Shown here piece by piece: positions 25,311 through 48,871 of a stretch of DNA of 64,000 nucleotides. The DNA lies in contig NC_135555.1 of assembly GCF_964340395.1 (NCBI RefSeq), positions 11,658,931 through 11,722,930 on the forward strand, written 5' to 3'. The DNA comes from Glandiceps talaboti. Taxonomy: Eukaryota > Hemichordata > Enteropneusta > Spengelidae. The notes below the pieces were generated by a model. It saw nothing but the letters and a program-made list of their open reading frames with translations. It did not search any database and had not been told where the DNA came from. How positions within the stretch are numbered: position 1 is the first letter of the stretch; each line of letters starts with the position of its first letter. A program made the position numbers and the translations under genes.

Positions 25311-26203
25311 CTTTAGTATTGACGGACACTACGGTGTCTTACATACTCATAACACACTTTTTTGAAAGTAAATTTGGATCACCCATTTCGAATTCCCCTG
25401 TCACATGGATGGCAAATGGGTATTCATTTTGGATTTTTAATTCATAAAACATTTCTATATTTGTACTTGACAAAAAATGTGAAATAATATATACTAAATC
25501 CTTGATTCAAAACATTACAAAACATTTTTTTATTTAAATATCTGTTATTAACAACACTATAACAAACTTTTACACACATTTTAACTTTTTGTAATTAATT
25601 GAGTTAGACTCATGGATTTGGCCGATGATGTTTCACGCTGTTTTTTTCAAAGTACGAATATATGGTAGAGTTGTCTTAAGAATTATAAATCCAAAATAAT
25701 ACCCATCTGTCATCCATATGGCCACTTTAAAGCAAGAATTCTTTAAACTCTTGGACGAAGCATAACAGAAACCTGTCAAGCACGACCACCTGTGGCGAGG
25801 ATGGTGTTTAATTAGCCCTGTCCGTATTCTTACTACAGATATATCATTAAGATCAAGTAATAATTCCAATTCATATAAATCGGTATCTAATCTTATAACA
25901 AAACCACGTGTCAAATCCCATTGCTCCTTGGATTACTATATAAACCGGGAAATAAATTTCTAGATCATATACAGTTTGATAACCGTAGGTACATATATTA
26001 TATCAAAATGTATAAGATATTACTGTAACAAATAATTTATGATAAATACTAGTAAATATCTAATCACAATTGTTTAGAAAATTTACTATAGATTTGTCTT
26101 ATCTTCGTCGTTATTGCAGTTCTCTTTTTCCATACCACTGAAGAACGTACGGTGGCCCACAGGTGACAGACGAAAACTAAATTTGTGCTATAAATATTTG
26201 ATT

Positions 26204-26760
26204 TTTGAGGGCAAAATATTTCATAAAAGGACAACACTTTTATTTCATACGACAAAACATTAATTTCTTGGGTCAATTTAGAAATATCAAAGCAAAAAAC
26301 TACAATTTCTGTGACAAATAAATTCTTTTTACGGAGCAGAAAATTAATTTGCGAATCGAAAACTTTTATTCGTGTGGCCCACCTTTATTTTCGAGTGATA
26401 AAATGTAAATGTCAAGCCGGAATATGAATTTAAGTCCCTTACAATCTTATACTCTGACTGCAGAAACAACATTTGTCACCATACAACCTCCTTTTCTAAT
26501 CGACAAGATTTACTTAACACAGGATGCAACATTAATGTTTGGGGACGAAACATTAATACGCGAGGACAAAACTTTCTTTTTGCTTGACGGAAGTTGGACT
26601 GCATGACGGAAATTGATTATATATCCCACAATCCTCGGCACACTCTTGGCGGCTATTTCAACTTCGCGACCAGCACTATATCTGATCACGTCAAGTGGTA
26701 AACACATCAATTGTTTCCAGTGTATAATTTTTTCTCTGTCTGTCTGTCTGTCTGTCTGTC
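26204..26760. repeat. Left arm of an inverted repeat around a LINE
   Basis: This arm is the reverse complement of about 29020-29615. Both encode the same chance open frame and both run on their inner side into a TCTG/GACA tract, which is part of the repeat. The arm is rich in variants of TTAATGTTTTGTC. The outer end cannot be set because the partner runs into the assembly gap. Confidence 0.85.
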
Positions 26761-26908
26761 TCTATCTCTGTCTGTCTCTATCTCTGTCTGTCTGTATGTA
26801 TGTATGTATGTATGTCTGTCTGTCTCTTCTGTCTGTATGTCTGGCTGTGTGTGTGTATGTATGTATGTCTCCCCCTCTGTATGTATGTCTGTCTGCCTGT
26901 CTGTCTCT
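26737..26908. repeat. Compound TCTG/TCTA/TATG microsatellite
   Basis: Mixed tetranucleotide array at the inner edge of the left inverted-repeat arm. Confidence 0.95.
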
Positions 26909-28119
26909 TCTGACTGGCTGTATGCTGTTTCTACCCAAATCAAAATTGAAAGAAAAAACCCTGCTGGCCAAGTATTTCAAAGTGTAGGTTACAGCCCTAT
27001 GTAAGACATTTTGTTGCATCTATTTGGGTAATGAAAGTTTAAATCTTATATTGTAATGTATGGACGCTGAAGTCGATTGTCACTTTTATTATAATGCAGT
27101 GTACCATATAGTTGTACGGAAGTGGGGGTGGGTTATAATTACACATATTAAAATGTGTCGCGGGTTATGAAAATTATGGGGGGGGGGGGGCCTACGAAAT
27201 TCTTTTGACCAAAATAGTTTCTTCCCCCCCCCTCCTCCCTGCCGTACATTCTAACCGTAGCCTTATGTGATGAATAGCCGTGACATTACCCAACCCAATG
27301 ATTAAGAGGACGCTTTAAAGTTCCACAAAGATCTTGTAAACATTTGGCATTTGAGATGAGGGACATGCATGTGGGTATAATAAATCTGATGGCACGGGTT
27401 CCTGCAACATGACAATCGCGCAAACATAATAATCACCCCCGTTTTGTTTTAGAAGTCAAAATGCCGCGTGAATCCATAGCAATTAAAAAGTGTTTTTTCA
27501 ATGTCCATAAATAAAACCAGTTATCAGTACATTGTAAATGACATTTCGTCCTATAAGTACCTTTTAAAGTTTTGGTTGTGTGTTAACGTGGGCAAAGTAG
27601 AAACGATATGAATACATAAAAACAATGGGTGAATCTCAATTATAGATCTTGATGAAACTAACTTCCTTTTTTCCAAGGGATTTTGTTTACGGAATCTTTT
27701 GATTTCATTGCATGTAGGAGGCATCTCTGAAGTAATTCATGATATATTGAAGAATAAGCTTACTTGGCTAAACATCGAAAAATGTCGGTTTCAAAGTATT
27801 CATTTTAGCAATAAATAGAATCAAGAAAAGATGCTATAGTTTGCAGCGTGAACAGTGCCACCAGGCGACTAAACTGAGAAAATACACAATAGCGTCATTA
27901 ATGTGTATTGTAACACAATTTTAACTTTTTAAGGACTGGTGCTTATATTAATTGTCTTTTCAAAAGTTGGAGTCCATTATCCCCATGGAAAGTGAAAATC
28001 TCATTTTTGACATCAATTTCTTATATTGGGAGCATACATCACAATACATCATGGCCTTTTGATAGTACATTTGTACATGTTTTGCGTGTGATTAAAGTTG
28101 GTGATTAGATCAAATTGTA

Positions 28120-29021
28120 CTGAATGCTGGTGCTTCCCAAGGTTGCGTGTTGTCACCAACATTATTTTCAATTTATACTGATCACATGAGATGTAATTCT
28201 GCAATAAGTTGTCTGTTTAAATTTGCCGATGACATGGCACTTGTTGGTCTGTTACTCGATGAAGCTCTTCAGCTGAATATTTTAAAGAATTGGTGTAAAG
28301 ACAGTTTTTTAGAAATGAATGTTTCAAAAACAAAATAATTAGTTGTAGCACATAAAGTAACTGACCAATTTACACCTGTATCAATGAATGGAGACTCTGT
28401 TGAAGTTGTCACTAGTTTCAAATACCTTGGGTCAATTCTTGATGGCAAGCTCTCCTTCGCCGAAAACACAGACTATATTGCGAAAAAAGCTCAACAGAGA
28501 CTATATCTCCTTAGGAAATTAAAGTCATTCGATGTCAGAACGTGCTGCAATTAGTGTATAGGTCTATTATTGAAAGTGTTTTGACTTTCAATATAATCTT
28601 TTGGTATGGTAATCTCACGGTTAAAAAAAAGAGTAAACTTTGTCGTATTGTAAATACAGCAGAGAAGATCATTGGCTGTCGTCAAACAACACTGGCATGT
28701 CATTATCATACGGCAGTTAACAGGAAAGCCCAGAAAGTAGTCAACGATTATATGCACCCCTTGCATAATTCTTTCACTATTAAAGCTCCCATCTGGTCAC
28801 CGTCACAGAATGCCTCTTGCAAGGAAAAACCTTTTTAAAAAATCGTTCGTTCCAACAGCTGTGTCTATTTTAAACTCACTGTAAAGTCCTTTTAAACTCA
28901 CTGTATGTATATGTATATGTATATGTATATATTGTACTTGTGTAAATTGTTTGTAAATTGTGTTTTGAGCCTAAAGACAAATTTCCGGATAATAAATTTA
29001 TTGAATTGAATTGAATTGAAT
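28120..29021 (+). mobile_element. Degenerate non-LTR retrotransposon (LINE) 3' part
   Basis: From about 28126 the plus strand reads AGASQGCVLSPTLFSIY and then CLFKFADDMALVG, reverse transcriptase blocks with the catalytic FADD in place of the common YADD. A TAA follows at 28336. The frame continues as VVTSFKYLGSILDGKLSF, then shifts near 28540 to VYRSIIESVLTFNIIFWYGN. The element ends with AATAAATTTATTGAA and several ATTGA repeats (28995-29021), a typical microsatellite-like LINE 3' tail. One stop and at least one frameshift show it is inactive; the endonuclease half is missing. Confidence 0.92.
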
Positions 29022-29024
29022 TGA

Positions 29025-29055
<31 letters not shown>

Positions 29056-29615
29056 GGCAGGCAGGCAGGCAGGCAGGCAGAGAAAAAAAATTATACACTG
29101 GAAACAATTGATGTGTTTACCACTTGACATGATCAGATATAGTGCTGGTCGCGAAGTTGAAATAGCCGCCAAGAGTGTGCCGAGGATTGTGGGATATATA
29201 ATCAATTTCCGTCATGCAGTCCAACTTCCGTCAAGCAAAAAGAAAGTTTTGTCCTCGCGTATTAATGTTTCGTCCCCAAACATTAATGTTGCATCCTGTG
29301 TTAAGTAAATCTTGTCGATTAGAAAAGGAGGTTGTATGGTGACAAATGTTGTTTCTGCAGTCAGAGTATAAGATTGTAAGGGACTTAAATTCATATTCCG
29401 GCTTGACATTTACATTTTATCACTCGAAAATAAAGGTTGGGCCACACGAATAAAAGTTTTCGTTTCGCAATTAATTTTCTGCTCCGTAAAAAGAATTTAT
29501 TTGTCACAGAAATTGTAGTTTTTTGCTTTGATATTTCTAAATTGACCCAAGAAATTAATGTTTTGTCGTATGAAATAAAAGTGTTATCCTTTTATGAAAT
29601 ATTTTGCCCTCAAAA
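29020..29615. repeat. Right arm of the inverted repeat around the LINE
   Basis: Reverse complement of 26204-26760, beginning with a GACA/GGCA tract directly after the LINE tail and running into the assembly gap. Confidence 0.85.
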
Positions 29616-29815
29616 NNNNNNNNNNNNNNNNNNNNNNNNNNNNNNNNNNNNNNNNNNNNNNNNNNNNNNNNNNNNNNNNNNNNNNNNNNNNNNNNNNNNN
29701 NNNNNNNNNNNNNNNNNNNNNNNNNNNNNNNNNNNNNNNNNNNNNNNNNNNNNNNNNNNNNNNNNNNNNNNNNNNNNNNNNNNNNNNNNNNNNNNNNNNN
29801 NNNNNNNNNNNNNNN
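29616..29815. other. Assembly gap (200 N)
   Basis: Exactly 200 undefined bases, probably a placeholder of fixed length. Sequence on the two sides belongs to different elements, so the real distance is unknown. Confidence 0.99.
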
Positions 29816-30074
29816 AAACAGCACAGAACTATCAAAACACATTTGGAAACTGAAAAGAAACAATGAGCCTTTTTCCGTATCCTGGTCCATCAACAAGAAA
29901 GCCCAAGCATACACCAATAAAACAAAACGATGCAACCTGTGTTTAACCGAAAAACTAACTATTATTAAAGCAGACAAAAGCTCCACACTAAACAAAAGAA
30001 CTGAGTTGATATCCAAATGCCGACACGAGAATAAGTTTTATTTGTCCAACTTCAATAGAGCATCTATCACCTAA
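29816..30074 (+). mobile_element. Penelope-like element, C-terminal endonuclease fragment
   Basis: The plus strand reads NSTELSKHIWKLKRNN, then KTKRCNLCLTEKLTII and LNKRTELISKCRHENKF before a stop at 30072-30074. The ELSKHIW-helix, CNLC pair and KCRH end are the hallmark of the GIY-YIG endonuclease region of Penelope-like retroelements. The reverse transcriptase and the GIY-YIG residues would lie in or before the gap. The two hammerhead-like folds just downstream fit this assignment. Confidence 0.82.
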
Positions 30075-30278
30075 ACTATTAAACCCGTTAACTAACGGAA
30101 CATCAAAGCCCAACATGGAACAACCCGCCAACACTTACTTGTCCGCACCCAATAACCCACACAATAACAACCAACACCTCCACACATACAACACCTACCC
30201 ACCGACACAGACAATAGTGATGGTATTTCTATTGTCTACACTCTATATATACAGCACACCCAGAGAGTAGGCCTCAGA

Positions 30279-30319
30279 GTGTCTGATGATCGCAATATGC
30301 GTGAAACTCCGAGTTACAC
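30279..30319 (+). ncRNA. Candidate hammerhead ribozyme 1 (Penelope-associated)
   Basis: Core CTGATGA (30283-30289) is followed by a stem-loop CGC-AATAT-GCG, then GAAA (30303-30306), a minimal stem CTC-C-GAG, and the cleavage dinucleotide TT. Helix I is GTGT (30279-30282) with ACAC (30316-30319). The layout matches the hammerhead consensus CUGANGA-stem II-GAAA-stem III-UH. Helices are short and there is a U-U at the base of stem II, so activity is uncertain. Confidence 0.6.
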
Positions 30320-30408
30320 CCAAGAAAGAGTTCCAGTACTACCAAAACTATTACGCTCTGCCACTGCGGTATAGAGCACTGTCTTATAGCAGATTGATAC
30401 TCACCGAG

Positions 30409-30434
30409 TTATATATATATATATATATATATAT
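30409..30434. repeat. Short (AT)n
   Basis: AT dinucleotide tract between the two ribozyme-like folds. Confidence 0.9.
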
Positions 30435-30550
30435 CGCTCGCCAACTATAGAAGTAAACCCCCGTAAGGAAAAGTTTAGTCTGACCATCTTGTTACGCAAT
30501 ATATACATACAAACATTAAGTGTATGAACCGACTTTAACAATCCCAATTT

Positions 30551-30595
30551 AGTTGTCTGAAGATCACTCAAAGCGTGAAACTCTGAGTAACGACT
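30551..30595 (+). ncRNA. Candidate hammerhead ribozyme 2 (Penelope-associated)
   Basis: Core CTGAAGA (30557-30563, fits CUGANGA), a weak stem II, GAAA (30577-30580), minimal stem CTC-T-GAG and cleavage dinucleotide TA. Helix I is six pairs: AGTTGT (30551-30556) with ACGACT (30590-30595). It shares the GAAACTC-GAGT block with the copy 272 bases upstream, as expected for the repeated pseudo-LTR units of Penelope-like elements. Confidence 0.6.
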
Positions 30596-30687
30596 TACTA
30601 CATCCTTATTCTTTTGAATTAAGTCTATAATGCTCTGCTACTAATATTTGCATCGAGCACTGTTCTCTCCAGCGAGACACTCATATT

Positions 30688-30812
<125 letters not shown>

Positions 30813-31087
30813 GTTTACCTTGTCCATATACCAGAGGGTATATATATGGTTGTTTACCTTGTCCTTTTACACTGGACATGTTTACCACAAACTACAGTCA
30901 CATGTCAATCTACTATGTCAATTTTGATACTGACAATACTGACAGACTTACATAAACACATGTTTACATGCAACGTAAACAAGTCTTGACGAGTAATCAA
31001 TCCTACTAGTGTCAAGGCAGGTCAACAGACTTTTAATAAACATGCCATCACTTTTTGAGAAGCTTAAGTAGTTCGTTGATGGCTTTA

Positions 31088-31150
31088 TACATACATACAT
31101 ACATACATACATACATACATACATACATACATACATACATACAGAGACAT

Positions 31151-31181
<31 letters not shown>

Positions 31182-31550
31182 TACATACATACATACATAC
31201 ATGCATACATACATACATACATACATATGTACATACATACAGACAGACAGACACATACATACAGACAGACAGATAGATAGACACACACACACATACGTAC
31301 GTACGTACGTACGTACGTACGTACATACATACATACATACATACATACATACATACATACATACAGACACACATACATACATACATACATACAGACAGAC
31401 AGACATAGACAGACAGACATACAGACAGACAGACACAGACAGACAGACAGACACATACATACATACATACATACATACATACATACATACATACATACAT
31501 ACATACATACATACATACATACATACATACAAACATACATACATACATAC
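31088..31550. repeat. 460-bp compound CATA/GACA/CGTA microsatellite
   Basis: Blocks of CATA, GACA, CACA and GTAC units alternate for about 460 bases. It generates long false open frames on both strands (Met-Tyr-Val-Cys and His-Thr-Tyr-Ile repeats), which I discard as genes. Confidence 0.97.
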
Positions 31551-31912
31551 ATGTGTGGTATGTAAGTGCCACTTTTGTTCTCGAAGACCTGTATTGGGCC
31601 AGACACCACGAAATAGACACAAGTCTGAACTCTAATCATATCATTCATGTCATTCCTTTAGGGCATTCAATAAACTTAAAGTTATCTATCGGATACAAAA
31701 AGGTAGAGTCCAGTGTATTATTAAAAATGTACATCAAAATATTTTATGAATCGTATAGGCTTTTCCAAAATGGTGGCACTCTACTTCCTGCCTGTGTGTA
31801 CATTGGGGGTATACATGGTATAGGTTACTTGGTTAATCATAGAGCACTGCTGCTTTTTCCTCGATGTCTGAACATACGAGAACCATCCCTGTTTTACACT
31901 TAGGGTCAACGC

Positions 31913-32000
31913 TCTTAAGAAATGGTACTATGAGGTGAGGATACCCCCAATTTGAGCGAGGGCGCTGTATTCTCAATTTCCTGTTTGCAATCTGGAATGG
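31913..32000. repeat. Dispersed repeat, copy 1
   Basis: The segment with GAGCGAGGGCGCT, then TTCTCAATTTCCTGTTTGCA, recurs in reverse complement at about 40895-40985, including the flanking C-rich run and a TAAGAAA/GTACTATGA block. The family is unknown. Confidence 0.75.
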
Positions 32001-33955
32001 TCTATTGCATAGTTATTTAAGTACATGTAATATGGACTTATTCTTTATGTATCCAGAAGAGTGAATATTCTGTTTTATTGTCTTTGGAAATGAAATTATA
32101 TTGAATATGTCCACTACTCATTTAAAGCTGCACTGGCTGTAACTGGAATATTTATATTTTAGACCAGACAACCCAAAATACATTCACTGAAAATTGTCCA
32201 ATAAGTAGACATCGTATATGTTGATCGGTTTGATACTGATTGGTTATTTTTGCAAATTTATGAGATCAAAATTTCAACTAAATAGTCTATTGTCTCTAAA
32301 ATTGTATGAAGTATATCCAAAATATTTGCGCTTTTGTAGGGCGCATCTGTAGGTTGTTTTTAGCCAAAGCAAAAAAAAATGTGTGGTTCCGCTAACTCCA
32401 AATTTCAAAATAAGGGCGAGTAGGCAGGATTTTAATTTTTTTTATAACTTTTTATATATAACATTTTTATTCTGGTTCAGGTTATGTTTTCCCGTTGTTT
32501 ATATAGAGCCCTTCCATATGGTATTTGCGTTATGGGTCACACGAGGCGATGACATCTTCAAATCTCACTATTTCTCGCGTGACTTTGCAATTTTTTTTCG
32601 ATTGTTTTCGATAGTGGAAAGTAAAAAAAAAATAAGTTGAGTCGGGTTACAGGAACCAAACATTTTTTTCCTTATTATAGATAATAGTAAATGGATGAAG
32701 CCAATGAATTTAAACTGTATTCCATTGCATATTTCTTCATAAGGGAGTGTTTAAAAATGACAGTTTGTAAATTTTCACCACAGTGGCAGATTACCCTCTT
32801 TCAAGCGAGTGTTAGGTCATCGATCATTTTACAAGAGATACTGCACAATCTTCCTTATCTTCTTTCGGAGATTTTGTCCTACAAAGACGAAATGCAAGAG
32901 TAAAAGACGTGTGTATAAACATCAACGGTTTAATACAAACTTTATGGTGTGGTTTGCGATGTGCCTTTGAAGGTGCACTTCATGATTATATTTCAGCGAA
33001 AAGGCACAGGTAAAATGCGTTATGTATTGTGACCGTCATTTGGAAAATACCCAAGAAATTCTGAATTTTAACTCGCTATAGAATTTTACACCACAAAACA
33101 TATACGAAGGCCTTATTTGGTAGCGTACCTGACATTAGATGAACACATGAGGGCGCATGCACAAAAGTTTATGACGATACTACTTTTAGAGTGTGATTTA
33201 GGGTAATACAAAGAAATGACGTAATTTCGTAACTGGAAATGTCAAACCTATTTGAGGTTATACCAAAGTGACTATTTTAACCTTGTTTTTGAAATCGGAA
33301 TTGAGATGGGGGCTTGCACTTTGAATGATTGTGTTCAAAAGAGCAAGTGGTTGGATTGAGGTCGAAGACGAATTAAATTCTACAATGGCATGACAGTGTC
33401 TGGAATTTGTTGTTTTCTGCTGCTCCCATTTCTTCCCTAAGCCTGTATATTGTAATATTTTTACATAGCTGTAATTATGTCAAGACACTTATACATGTAA
33501 CAGATACTGTACATGTGAAGTAAATACAATTAAATGTATATTAACCTAGCTGTACAAAGGTAGTTGATACAATAAGAATTGCCCAAAATGTATCAAGCAT
33601 GTACAATAATCAGCGTGTTTTTGAAGTAAATGATAGGGAAGCCCTTCTGTTTTGCAATTGGTTGTTACCGGTGGGGGTGACGAACAGATGGAAAAATCCA
33701 CCGAAGAAACTCACTTTAATTTACCCCAACATGTACCATACAGTACACGAAAATTGTAGTGTAGTGAAGTGTCGAGACGTGTAGTTTGAAACGTTGAGGT
33801 ACTGCTTAGTTAAAAGCAACAGTAATAAATCACTGAGTATAGTCTGACAGAATTCAAGGTGAACCAAGGCCCGGGTCAGGGGTATTAGTAAGAGCCGCAC
33901 AAAATAGAATTCTGTAATATATATGGATTGGCTAGAAATTCCATTGCTGTATTTA
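32001..33955. other. Intergenic, no gene recognised
   Basis: No splice-framed coding block was recognised. It should hold the 3' UTR of the minus-strand SLC5 gene next to 33961. A repeat at 32560-32665 (TATTTCTCGCGTGACTTTG, then GTCGGGTTACAGGAACC) has a diverged relative at about 35428-35495 (TATTTTCGCGACTTT, then GTCGGATAACCGGAGCC). Confidence 0.5.
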
Positions 33956-33960
33956 TCCTC

Positions 33961-44569
<10,609 letters not shown>

Positions 44570-44696
44570 GGTGTGCTTTTCACGAATATATATGCTCCAC
44601 TACAAAAACTATATTTCTCACGGCTTATAGTGTCTGACAAGTGTGAACTAGATATTATCCCACATTCCATATCAATACGCGACTGAGAGTCATGTC

Positions 44697-44704
44697 TATA
44701 TATA
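44697..44704 (-). promoter_or_regulatory. Candidate TATA box of the SLC5 gene
   Basis: On the minus strand TATATATA stands about 130 bases before the ATG at 44569, placing a start site near 44670 and a leader of about 100 bases without an intervening intron. It is duplicated at 50763-50770 ahead of the second exon 1. Assignment rests on position and sequence only. Confidence 0.45.
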
Positions 44705-46284
44705 GCTATTGCTGATTGATTGATTTATTGATTTATTGATTTATTGATTGATTGCCTGTAGTAGTAAGTTGATGTATTTATAGACTTATTGCTTGAATAA
44801 CATGATTGGAACGGCCGGACCTACATATCGCTTGTCCAGTAGATGATAATGACTGAACGTTTACCAATATGCAGTACAAACAGGTCAACGAAGCCATGTA
44901 GCTGATTTTTGTTCTCTAATGACTTATTACATTTTTTGACAGACAAGTAAACAAAGAAATGACGTGTGAAACTTAGTGCCAATAATCATAACCTGTGACC
45001 TTGGTATTTATAAACGTACATGGAAACGACAATATTTTAATGCGGAGTGATACAAATTGATATTTATTTACTATCAATCATTTTGGTATGAAAGAGCCAT
45101 AACAAAATAATCTCACAACCAAACGGGCGCAGATGGAATACCTCACATCGGGGAATATTTGTTTCTTGACCTCCCCCCTCCCCTCGAAAATCATGTAGGG
45201 TATTCCACTAGGAAACGTGGATTCTACTGCTTTCTTCCAAATAATGACAAATATGTCAATACAGTACTGTCTTTGATGTATATTGAACAGACCTGTTGGC
45301 ATTTGTGTACATTGTCAGAAACTTTAGGCAGTGTAAATAAGAAATGGCAGACTTGTCTGATATGCAATTGTGCGCTGTCAGTTTAGAACGTTTTCATCCA
45401 GGTAATTTTTGATATTGTCAAAATTTAAGTGGCATTTGTTTATTTAATTTCTACGAGTCGATTACTCACATCCACTGGGCCATGGTGCACTATAAACTGT
45501 AGGAGAGAAAGAATGTCGTTTGCCGATGCACCAAAATTTAGGTCTCTCAAAAGTCACGAAATGTTCAAGAAAAAGTACATTTAACTGAAATCTGCTTACA
45601 AATGTTGGTCGAGCCACTGATTCAGAAATGACCCAAATCATGTTGGATATATATAGACATGTTCACCTCTATCTTGCCATCTCTGCTAGATCGATACTGC
45701 TGACAATAAATTTGGTTAAGTCGGCTAAAATGACAATATTTGAGGAGCCAAATGTCAAATATTCACCATAACCGTAGATATGTTTTCACATTTCCACCAT
45801 CTTGACGGCACTATATTAATATAGACAATGTCAGCGAATATTGTTAGCTACTCAAATACGGCGGACAATTTTCAAGATGGCCACAATCCGAATATTTGAA
45901 ATGCATTTTTCAGTTTAAAAATGGACATCATTGCTAAACATCTTTCAACTAAGTGTCTAATTATATACTTTTGGTCATTCTATCTCGTACTAAAACTATA
46001 ATTAACAGCTTACAAAAGTGATATTGTACAAAAACGAAATAATTTGCTTAATCTATTTCAATAGCAGTACATTATTGACTATTTACAATCAATGAATTCG
46101 TCAATCCATTAAAAATTGGCTCCTCGTTGTTATTTGTAAGACAAAAGTAAAGAATATATATTGTTCTCGACTGACTTTAATAAACGTTCTCTGACAAAAT
46201 TAATCTTGACATAAATGTTAAACTTGAAGACAACTGTTATGAAAATTACGTGAATTGATTTTCTAATGTCCAGGTTTGTGTTAT

Positions 46285-46324
46285 TGTATTGTATTGTGTT
46301 GTATTGTATTGTATTGTATTGTAT
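46285..46324. repeat. (TATTG)n microsatellite
   Basis: Eight pentanucleotide units, one variant; copy at 52351-52390. Confidence 0.93.
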
Positions 46325-48871
46325 TTCTAAATTTGAGCGTTATCTATATACATTCATAAAATTATTAATACTAAAGTATATATGTTAGATATGAATACAT
46401 GTATTTTATTAGGCTGAAATATCAGCCGTTGTAGGCGCTCTTCTCACCTCTTTCCACTTCGGGGAAGGGATGATAAAGACGTCACCCACCACCCCATGAC
46501 ATATGACACAGTACACTACTCTTTATGTACAAACGAAATGTTCACCATCAAAATGAAAATAAAAAAAACACTTGCTCTATATTCATTTACGCGGTGATTT
46601 ACTGTACACTTGCAAACAATTAATATCAGATCCTCGTCAACTCTGGTTAATAGTAAAATTACCATACATCTCTGTGAAAAATGAAATTATCATGTTGAGC
46701 AAATATTTCATTTGTATCCAATGGGTAAAACTTCCTTCTTCTAACATTTCTGCTAGTTCCAGCAATTTCACTCAGTTACAGAATGTCACCACTATTCAAG
46801 AGACCGTTTGAAATCGTCATAATCTTACCTTGGAACGCCTAGAAACAGTCTTAAACACAGTCCATGGTGTGATTCGTGGTGCAATCTTGTTGTGAATAAT
46901 TCATCACTGTACTTCAAAATTAAACTGAATTATGAATTTGATGGCAATGGTGGGATTGAATCATTACCATTTGAGTTTCTTACTTTGGGTCCCTTTTCAC
47001 AGCTGACGGCATATTAACCTAATGTGTTTTGAAATATATGAACATGCAGGAGGGTCATGGTGAGAAAGGAAACTGGGGAGACACTTTTTAGAAAATGGAA
47101 TTGGGAAGGGTCACATTTTACACAAAATACACTGATTGATTGCCCTGGCCTTCACTTTATAATTATAGAAGGCTCCCTTACAACGTGTAAGTTTCAGAAT
47201 TGATCATATATGGGTGAATAAAAGGAGGCCAGAAGTTTGAGACTTTACGAACTATATACACATTAACCACTTTGTTCATAAAAACTAATATCTTGCATTT
47301 CCCAAATCACTGCTTCTAACCTATAAATTATTTAATTTATAAACTATTATATCGATTATTCAACATGACTATTAATCTTCATTGGAATAGTGCAAAGCAG
47401 TGATGTTTGGCTAGAATATTTACTTCGTTATACTGTGTACAAGCATGGCATTTGTACAGACAGTGTGTAACGGTCACTACGTCAGCAAATAATTACCCAG
47501 CACTTACAAATCCAATAAGAGGGCCAATTAATTTTGAAGATGGCCCCAACCCAGTCTTTCAAATACACTTCAAAATGGACTTAATTGTCACAAATAGTTT
47601 AACTGTCACTATTCATACGTTTCTGATTACGCTTCATCATTTTCCCCATCTTATGAACATCTACAATTGTTATCAAAAATAAGTCGTCAATCCAGGAAAA
47701 ATTTAATTCCTCAAATTCGTTTTCTTTATTTAAAAATCAAATAATATATATTGTTCTAGACAGACAGTTACAATAGTGCTAAAATTGATAACTATATGCT
47801 CAGATTCAATAAGGGAACGATCTCGACGATCGGATAACGAAAGCTAACAAACACCAGGTATTTTTACATACTAATTTGTCTTTTATACACCCCTCTTCAA
47901 TTTGATCGTTATAAATCGGACCGACTTGACGTTGTTTACTGGAAATACTAGATTCCGTGTCGTTTGGTTTAAAAAACTATCCCGGAAGGAACGATCATGT
48001 CGTGAAAATCGCTGTAATTTCTACACCTGTCAACCAAATATGACCCCTCAGAACAAAGCCACTGACGCTGCTTTTTATCTATACGATGATCGGTCAATAT
48101 CAACCACCTGTTTTTATGTTTTAGCGGATTTAAACTTTAATTTTCCAACGAAGTCATGTGATATATCCTTTGTCCCTGCGCCGTTTGTCTTACTCATTTG
48201 CATAGTATTCCCTAGCAACACCTGCACGCCCGCGTATGTGCGCCTGCGCATATACAACGTTCCATGTGATTAGCCTTCTCCAGCCGTATAATTTATCAAC
48301 AGCAAATGTTTACATGTAAACAGAGGGATTGGAAGCTTACGCCCGGCGCGCCCTTTAGCGATAGATCATGCGACCGGTATTGTTATGCTAATTTATATTA
48401 ATAATGTCGTGACGTCACAATCTGTATATCTACAACTAGGGACATGTGGTTAAGCATTGACGAGTGGGAACTTGTTATAAACATGGAAAGTAAACAAATG
48501 AAGTAACACTTAACACGGTATCTTGCAATTTAACACGGTATCTTGCAATTGACATATAGCAAGTTGTATTACATTTCATCATATGATAAGAAAAGTTGTA
48601 TAGGCCCTTTTATATATATAGTTCACGTTCACGAATAAATTTCCCTTTCCTCTAACTCGTCATGTACACATAAAGAGGCCATAAAGCCTATATACACATT
48701 TACACACTCAAATGGAGGTTTGAGAAATTACATACATGTATAGGTAATAATATTTATTCATATTTAAGTAAATGACGATTACATTATTGCGGTGAAGCCG
48801 CAAGAAATATTCCAAATTTACAAGGTGAACGACAGCCCCGAGATTTAATTATGTTCAAATAATACATACAT

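Larger units (their letters stand above)
22330..26200. other. Intergenic, microsatellites and a hairpin only
   Basis: Apart from the GACA and GTAT tracts and the 25062-25110 hairpin listed separately, no exon or mobile element was recognised. B4GALT promoter elements should lie just above 22330, but no clear TATA box was identified. Confidence 0.5.
44570..48870. other. Upstream region of SLC5 inside the duplicated unit, no gene recognised
   Basis: Apart from the SLC5 promoter region, no exon was recognised. The longest open frame (47902-48273, 123 codons) has no recognisable domain, and neither do those at 45078-45386 and 47407-47682. A (TATTG)n tract lies at 46285-46324. The same content is repeated at +6066. 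Confidence 0.5.

Noticed and set aside
26409-26606. 65-codon open frame repeated identically at 29212-29409 on the minus strand
   Set aside because: The repetition comes from the inverted-repeat arms; the frame has no domain and the arm is built of degenerate AT-rich units.
29437-30074. Open frames spanning the N gap
   Set aside because: Undefined bases hold the frames open; only the 29816-30074 part is supported as Penelope-like coding sequence.
31048-31648. Long overlapping open frames of up to 224 codons on both strands
   Set aside because: They translate a CATA/GACA microsatellite into Met-Tyr-Val-Cys or His-Thr-Tyr-Ile repeats in every frame; no gene signal remains outside the repeat.
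47902-48273. 123-codon open frame in the duplicated unit
   Set aside because: No domain, no splice context and no codon bias; its repetition at 53968-54339 is only a result of the tandem duplication.
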